Source: Spirogloea muscicola
Lineage: Eukaryota; Streptophyta; Zygnematophyceae; Spirogloeales; Spirogloeaceae
Assembly (NCBI GenBank): GCA_009602725.1
Contig: WELB01000056.1
Coordinates: forward strand, 8,056-25,819
Direction of reading: 5' to 3'
DNA length: 17,764 nt
Made by a program: the position numbers and the translations under genes. Shown here piece after piece: positions 13,201-17,764 of the stretch. Within the stretch, counting starts at the first letter, position 1. Each line of letters begins with the position of its first letter. The notes under the pieces were generated by a model, which was given only the letters and a program-made list of their open reading frames with translations, searched no databases and was not told the DNA's origin.

Positions 13201-15800
13201 GAGGATTGTCACTTATATTTATTTGAAAGCAGCCACAGGCATTCTGAAGCAAAACATTCCAGCATCCATGTTACAAATACATACTATTCAATTGCAATAT
13301 AACCTCAGACTGCAGAGTAGGAAGTTTCTGTGCACAAACTCCGCATGCTTATTTACACTGTATCAAAGCACATCTCTTCAATTATCCTTCACCATAGCAA
13401 TTGTAGGTGATGGCTCACCTGACCACTAAACTCCACAACGCGACGCTTGTGATTGATTTTCATTGGGACAAAATTATACTTCACAGCAGCAACCACCAGC
13501 TGCTCGACATATGTGAAGTCACCAAAGGGTATCATTTCAGCCAAGTTCGTTATCCGCATGGTCTGATAGACCTGGGAAACCTGCAAATGACTCGAATATG
13601 GGGATATCAGCCACTCACGATCAAAGGGTTTAACTCAGTGACGAAGACAAACATGTGAGGCAAAGTCGTGCACCCAAGGCTTGATGTGCACTGGCATCCA
13701 TTGCGCTCACCTGCTGCAAGACACGCAGGGATGTAAGGCGCTCCAGTGCCGGCTTGTACTGCTCAAGTTGCACTTCAGGCACAGGCGACGCAGAGGACAG
13801 CTTGTCACTGAAACTCTCAAGCTTTGCAAGCAGAGGTTGGGCCCTGGTGGCCAAGTCTAAGGGGTGGAACTCATGCTCCAGCACATTATACAAGTCCTTC
13901 ACTTCCTGAGGGACATAGGTCATGACACTCTTGGCCATCTGCAGAAATGTAAAGGTAAGAATCAGAGCCTTTGTTTATTTGCCTACAATAAACAGACACC
14001 AATGGAGGGGATATATGAGCCACATAATTGTGTAGAATTGTGTGTGCTCTGAAGCATGCAATGAAGTATGATTCCTCCGAGTTCCAACCTGGCCAAGCAC
14101 AACCCCCCTTGCTTACAAATGCATTCAGGCAGTTGAAAGCAATACTTGCTACTCACCAAGTCTGCAAGAAGTGCCGACCTTGAGAGCTGCACAAATAAAC
14201 CCCACAGCAGTGGACCATAAGCAAAGCCCAAATATTGCTAGTTCGCTTGTGGAAATTGGTATCAACGGTAGCAGCCCTGAGCAGAAAGCACAATATGGAG
14301 GTGAGCCTGGACTTACCACCTCCCGACCATCCTTCTTTGGATCCAGTGTAAAGCCAAGCAGGCTTGCTATGCGGATGTTCCTGTCCTTCTCCATTTCAAG
14401 CTCAAAGTGGTGCGCCCCGTACTTCTGATCATAGGGAATGATAGCCAAAGTAGCCAGTAGCACAGAAGAAGCCATGAGCTGCATGTCCTTCCCCGTCCAG
14501 TTCTTGTTGTAGCTCTTCTGCAGATTGTAAAGCTTGTACCAGGCATAGGCATGATAAAGGTAGCTCTCTGACATCCAGAAGATCTTTGTGAGCTTGGCGT
14601 AGTAGATGGCCATCATTTGGGGCTTCGGCGACTTCTTCACGAGGGTCATCAGCCCGTGAATATCTTCCACCGACCGGAATGCCTCCTGCAGACTCACAAT
14701 ATGTCAGATACATGAGCCACTTGCATGATAGCCAAAACTAACAACAAATATGAGTCTGGCATGCAGTCACTGTCATGATTCAGAGCACAGGTGCAGCCTC
14801 CACAGCTAAGCGCAGCCTCGGATTTTTTGCAAATCACGCCTCAAAGTAAATGCACAGCTCTGAGTCGGACCTGCCAGAGCTCCAGTTCAGTGGCAATCTT
14901 GAGCTGCTCGAACCTCGTGTCCAAATACAGCTGCAGGCTCTCGGGCTGCGTGAGATCGGGCCTGTCGCGCTGGTCCCTGTACTTGTTCAGGTTGGCGAGG
15001 TGATTCCGCAGGATCTCGCAGAGCCGCCGGAACTCGGTAGAGCGCTTGTACTGCAGGCAGAACTGGAACGCCCGGTGGGCGGTCATGGCGTACAGCGCCT
15101 CGAGCTTGGAGTTGTTGCGGAGGATCTCGAGGACGGTGCGGTAGGTCTCCCACAGGAACTTGAACCAGGGGGTGACGAGCTCGCGGTCGGCGCGCTCCTT
15201 GCCGCGCTCGCCGGAGACGTAGCTGAGCATGAGGTCCTCGGGCGAGTTCTCGGCCTCCAGGTCGTCCATGTCCAGCGTCACCTCCGCCGCCGCCGCCTGG
15301 GCCTGCTCGGCGCGCTCCGAGGAGAGTTTGAGGAAGTGCTTGATGACCTCCTCCAGCGAGCTGACGTTGACCTGCTGGCAGACGATGCGGTACTGGATGA
15401 GGCCGTCCTTGGCGAACCGCCCCTTGCGCATGTCCACGCACAGCTCCACGTACTTGAACATGATGCGCTCCAGCGGCTTCTGCCACGCCCGGTACCGCTT
15501 GGACGTGATCAGGTCGTGCAGCGCCTGCAGCGCCGCCTGCTTCTGCCCGACATTCATCAGCTCTGCGACACATCCAATGACGGCAGGCATCGGCGTCAGC
15601 ACCATCATCGGCGCCACCAGAGTGTCTTTTCCGGCACAATCACAGCAGGCAGAAGCAACGGCGCTTCCGCTCCCGGCACTTGACGGCGGCGACAACGATG
15701 ACGACGACGCAAAGGCTGCAGCGGGCATGGAGCCCCGGACGGACGGCTCCGCACCTTCCGCGCGCTTGAGGGCATTCTCGGGCTTCGCAAAGGTCGCCAT
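10205..15800 (-). CDS. EIF3A: Eukaryotic translation initiation factor 3 subunit A (eIF3a), 12 exons
   Basis: Largest scaffold of the cytosolic eIF3 complex, which binds the 40S subunit and recruits mRNA. Exons, 5' to 3': 15800-15755, 15562-14871, 14685-14317, 14186-14157, 13938-13711, 13580-13419, 13191-12967, 12761-12552, 12240-12025, 11740-11660, 11430-11229, 10923-10205 (stop). Their 3180 bp give 1059 residues in frame; plant eIF3a is about 990. The start ATG has a good context (GCTATGGCG) and the product begins [15 protein letters not shown], then [17 protein letters not shown] across the first join, as in plants. Residues 17-370 hold the conserved helical N-terminus ([51 protein letters not shown]). 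A PCI domain lies around 320-510 ([35 protein letters not shown]). Residues about 550-860 form the long charged coiled coil that contacts other eIF3 subunits ([16 protein letters not shown]). The tail is Pro/Arg-rich with DRW repeats, as in the family. All neighbours on this strand are separate genes. Confidence 0.97.
14157..14186 (-). other. 30-bp microexon of eIF3a
   Basis: Bounded by TTTGTGCAG and GTGAGT, this exon encodes [10 protein letters not shown]. It joins REV from exon 3 (ends 14317) to [15 protein letters not shown] of exon 5 (starts 13938), reproducing the plant pattern RE-V-LSRSSLL followed by [18 protein letters not shown]. Both joins are phase 0. Confidence 0.85.
15563..15754 (-). 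other. eIF3a intron 1: 192 bp, in frame and stop-free
   Basis: The donor is GAAG|GTGCGG and the acceptor TCGCAG|AG. Splicing restores [13 protein letters not shown], the family sequence. The intron is 64 codons long with no stop in the reading frame, so an unspliced message would carry an Ala/Ser/Pro-rich 64-residue insert after residue 15. Confidence 0.85.
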
Positions 15801-16586
15801 AGCGGCGGCGGCGACGATAGCGACTGCTGCGACGGCCTCCGGCTGGCTGCGACGGCGGAGTCCCTCGCGCCGGGGAGGCGGCTACAGCGGCGTTTCCGGC
15901 GGCGGCGGCGGCGGCGGCGGCGGGCGGCCGGGGCCCCCGCCGCAGCAGGCGCGCAGAGCTCGGCAGGGGTCTCGTCAGAGAGATGGTTGAGGGGGGCGAG
16001 GGGTTAAAACCCTGGGGGCCTCGCGAGGAGGCTTAACCGTCGGATCGGCGTCATCGGACGGCTGCCGCTCCGGGCATTACGGTACACGTCGCGAGGCATT
16101 GTGAAGATGGCTCAGGTGGTGGTCATATACGCCATGTTGTCAATCCGGTCCCGTGTATGTTATGCTTAGCCAGGAACCTCTAACCTATGTCAGCGAAGTG
16201 CCAGCCTGCATGTTAAGCCCTTCTTCTATACCACCTCGTAAGGTTTCGCTCTATCTGCTAAGCTTCAGCCCAAGTCACCTCAAAATCACTGCATAAGAAG
16301 TGACACGATAGCCCACAAGCCATCTTAATCTGCCCATTCAGGAGCATCAGCTTCCCAGCAGCTAGGGACCTGCAATACACAACGCCCTGCTAGACACCTG
16401 AGCTACTACTTCTAGCCTGACAGAAAGCTTAAAGGTGTCTTAAAATGGACAACGGTGCAGTCTTTGTAACAGAAGATGCCACATTGACCACAAGTTGCCT
16501 CATCAATCTTGAACAAAGCAACAATGAAGAAGCGAACACAAGCGTCCTTCCAACATGATGACTGTGCCACTGATTTTCAAATTGGC
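15801..16586. other. Upstream region of eIF3a, no gene seen
   Basis: The first 200 bp beyond the eIF3a ATG are very GC-rich and include a CGG tract at 15898-15924; this should contain the eIF3a 5' untranslated region and promoter. GGGTTAAAACCC at 16001-16012 reads TTTTAA on the eIF3a strand and could be a TATA-like element, without further support. From 16060 to 16586 base composition returns to the intergenic level and I see no coding pattern or repeat. Confidence 0.5.
15898..15924. repeat. CGG tract in the eIF3a 5' region
   Basis: A run of nine GGC/CGG units about 100 bp upstream of the eIF3a ATG, resembling the tract just upstream of the ALAD start and the one in the quinone oxidoreductase intron. 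Confidence 0.75.
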
Positions 16587-16798
16587 CTACGTGACTTGTG
16601 CATTGGTCTTTGCAGCCACACGCACAGCAGTCAAGTACTGCTGCAGCAGCGACACCAGCTTGTCCTGCAACGCGTCTGAAGAAAGGCCCTGACTGCCAGT
16701 AGCTGCTCTCAAGAACCCTAAGCCCAAAGCCTGCACTCGTGCCACGCGAGGTGCCAGTGGCGCAAGCAAGCTCAACTCTGGCCTGACAAGAAGGTGAA
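16587..16798 (-). CDS. Possible terminal exon of an unidentified gene
   Basis: After a CAG at 16801-16799, the minus strand stays open to TAG at 16589-16587 and reads HLLVRPELSLLAP, RVARVQALGLGFLRAA and SSDALQDKLVSLLQQYLTAV before ending TNAQVT. The last 30 residues have the leucine spacing of an amphipathic helix or coiled coil, which is unusual for random sequence. I do not recognise the family. The frame continues upstream to 17048, but that part runs through foldback repeats and is unlikely to be coding. It could be the last exon of a minus-strand gene beginning near the right edge, or simply a chance open frame. Confidence 0.3.
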
Positions 16799-16880
16799 CT
16801 GCTGATCGATCAAGCGAGGCACCAACAGAGAAATCTCCCCTAAAGGGCAGACGGCTGTGATAGAAGCAGCACCCTGAAGG

Positions 16881-16908
16881 AGGGGCGAGGCTGTGAAAGG
16901 CCAACCCT
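16881..16908 (+). repeat. Copy of the dispersed palindromic repeat family
   Basis: AGGGGCGAGGCTGTGAAAGG followed by CCAACCCT resembles the copies at 9151-9179 and 17014-17050. It is one of several copies clustered within 700 bp. Confidence 0.55.
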
Positions 16909-17013
16909 AAGAACTCCGTTGCCACTGACCCCTGAGACTGGCCGGGTGGATACAAGAAAGAAACAGCTCTTCGAATGTAAGGCAATGGCTCTGAGAAGAA
17001 AGAAATGGTTCTC

Positions 17014-17312
17014 CCAGTGGGGGCAAGGGCTGTGAGAGGCCAGCCCAAAGGATCGCATGAGGTGGATTGCGGTGCATAGAGATGTATTGCGTAGAGAACA
17101 ATTCAATGCTGACCGTGCTTTAGCTGCAGCCTCTGGCTTTCGTCAAGAGGACTGCTTTCCAGTGACTAATCATTCTGACGTGTGCCTGCTGACCAGAGGT
17201 TATTTAATGACCATCCTTCGAGGTACTTGTTTACTTGTGTTTCAGCGCTATTGGGCCCCTTCGGGCCTTGTCCACATTCAGGCTGGCTTTTCACAGCCCT
17301 TGCCCCCATTGG
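17014..17312. repeat. Inverted repeat pair with 32-bp arms
   Basis: The left arm 17014-17045 and the reverse complement of the right arm 17281-17312 match at 29 of 32 positions (core GGGGGCAAGGGCTGTGA, then GCCAGCC). About 235 bp lie between them with no recognised coding content. The arms could be termini of one non-autonomous element, or two family members inserted in opposite orientations. A further partial minus-orientation copy (TAGCCCTCGCCCCC) follows near 17329-17342. Confidence 0.7.
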
Positions 17313-17436
17313 AGTGCCACTTCTTCCATAGCCCTCGCCCCCTTCGGATGAGCTTACTGGGTCTGTTGTTCCCTGCTGCCAGCAACTCGTTCATAACCCA
17401 CTGCTCTTCAGGTTGAACTAGATAGAACATTTTGGA

Positions 17437-17566
17437 CATTGTCCATTCTTTTTTGGGCTGGCTTTGCCAGCCCCTCTTTTCTATGGGCGCGCTCTTCTCG
17501 ATAGAAGCAAGCGCGGCCAGATTAACTGGTGGCTGGGAGATGGCCAGCCCAAAGGAATGGACAAGG
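17437..17566. mobile_element. Foldback MITE-like element with terminal inverted repeats
   Basis: The left end, TTGTCCATTCTTTTTTGGGC then TGGC (17439-17462), is nearly the reverse complement of the right end, GCCAGCCCAAAGGAATGGAC then AA (17543-17564). Inside are further hairpins: GGGCTGGC-TTT-GCCAGCCC (17455-17473), CTTCT-CGAT-AGAAG near 17491-17504, and GGCTGG...GGCCAGCC near 17531-17549. At about 130 bp with no coding capacity it resembles a miniature inverted-repeat element. I could not define a target-site duplication with confidence. Confidence 0.6.
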
Positions 17567-17593
17567 TCTGAAAAACTTGAACTTGCATCCACG

Positions 17594-17764
17594 ATGACAG
17601 TCTTGGTGACCTCGACAGCTCCGAAACAATCTGAGCCGAGCCGGATCCAAGAACCACGCCCGACGAACCGCGCCGTCGTCCGCGGCCGCAGGCCGCCAGC
17701 CCGACCACCCGCGCCGCATCTCCCGCCGCCATCCCCGGCGCCCGCCCCGCGGCGCCTCGCGGCG
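17594..17764. other. GC-rich right edge, probable start of another gene, strand unresolved
   Basis: GC content jumps sharply after about 17640. On the plus strand an ATG at 17594 opens a frame to the window edge (57 codons, MTVLVTSTAPKQSE, then Pro/Arg/Ala-rich, as in some targeting peptides). On the minus strand an ATG at 17732 opens MAAGDAARVVGLAACGRG and reads past 17600, with possible donors such as GAG|GTCACC. Neither product is recognised. A 5' exon on one strand is likely from the base composition alone. Confidence 0.3.

Noticed and set aside
14887-15639. 250-codon minus-strand frame overlapping eIF3a exon 2
   Set aside because: Shifted frame of the same exon, giving an Arg/Gly/Ala-rich product; the true frame matches eIF3a throughout.
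14850-15683. 277-codon plus-strand open frame antisense to eIF3a exon 2
   Set aside because: It mirrors a strongly conserved GC-rich eIF3a exon. Long antisense frames arise from its codon use, and the product is low-complexity Leu/Val/Glu with no family motif.
15229-15990. 253-codon plus-strand open frame over the eIF3a 5' end
   Set aside because: It overlaps eIF3a exon 2, intron 1, exon 1 and the CGG tract, and ends in glycine and proline runs produced by the repeat.
16840-17106. Overlapping minus-strand frames rich in Ser/Pro/Leu
   Set aside because: Their sequence comes from the foldback repeat copies, read in several frames at once.

Overview
This window is nuclear DNA from a photosynthetic eukaryote, most likely a chlorophyte green alga (perhaps a trebouxiophyte; that rank is a guess). 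The genes are split by many short GT-AG introns of roughly 115 to 590 bp, with GC-rich exons and less GC-rich introns. The aminolevulinate dehydratase carries the plant and algal metal site, and the eIF3a protein closely follows the plant form. There are no operons, Shine-Dalgarno sites, CRISPR arrays or phage genes.

Layout. (1) 60-2190, plus strand: an NAD(P)H:quinone oxidoreductase (zeta-crystallin-like) gene in four visible exons; its first residues lie beyond the left edge. (2) 2556-3545: two decayed gene fragments, a last-exon copy of ALAD (minus) followed by a copy of the 3' half of the quinone oxidoreductase (plus). (3) 3826 to about 7449, minus strand: an intact ALAD (HemB) gene in at least ten well-supported exons plus a probable first exon. 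(4) 7680-10204: a 2.5 kb stretch with no convincing gene but with old tandem and palindromic repeats. (5) 10205-15800, minus strand: a complete eIF3a gene in 12 exons, including a 30-bp microexon, encoding about 1059 residues. (6) 15801-17764: upstream sequence of eIF3a, a possible unidentified terminal exon (minus), a cluster of foldback (MITE-like) repeats, and a very GC-rich right edge that is probably the start of another gene.

The genes are unrelated housekeeping functions: redox metabolism, tetrapyrrole synthesis in the plastid, and cytosolic translation initiation. The quinone oxidoreductase and ALAD genes converge tail to tail. The order oxidoreductase, ALAD fragment, oxidoreductase fragment, ALAD is what a tandem duplication across that tail-to-tail junction produces, and it is the clearest structural observation here. 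I see no new multi-gene system. The other points worth checking are a stop-free in-frame first intron in eIF3a, unusual residues beside a Schiff-base lysine in ALAD, CGG tracts at gene 5' ends, and a family of GGGCTG...CAGCCC foldback repeats. All exon boundaries were set by hand from frame continuity, GT-AG sites and remembered family sequence patterns, not by alignment or transcript data.
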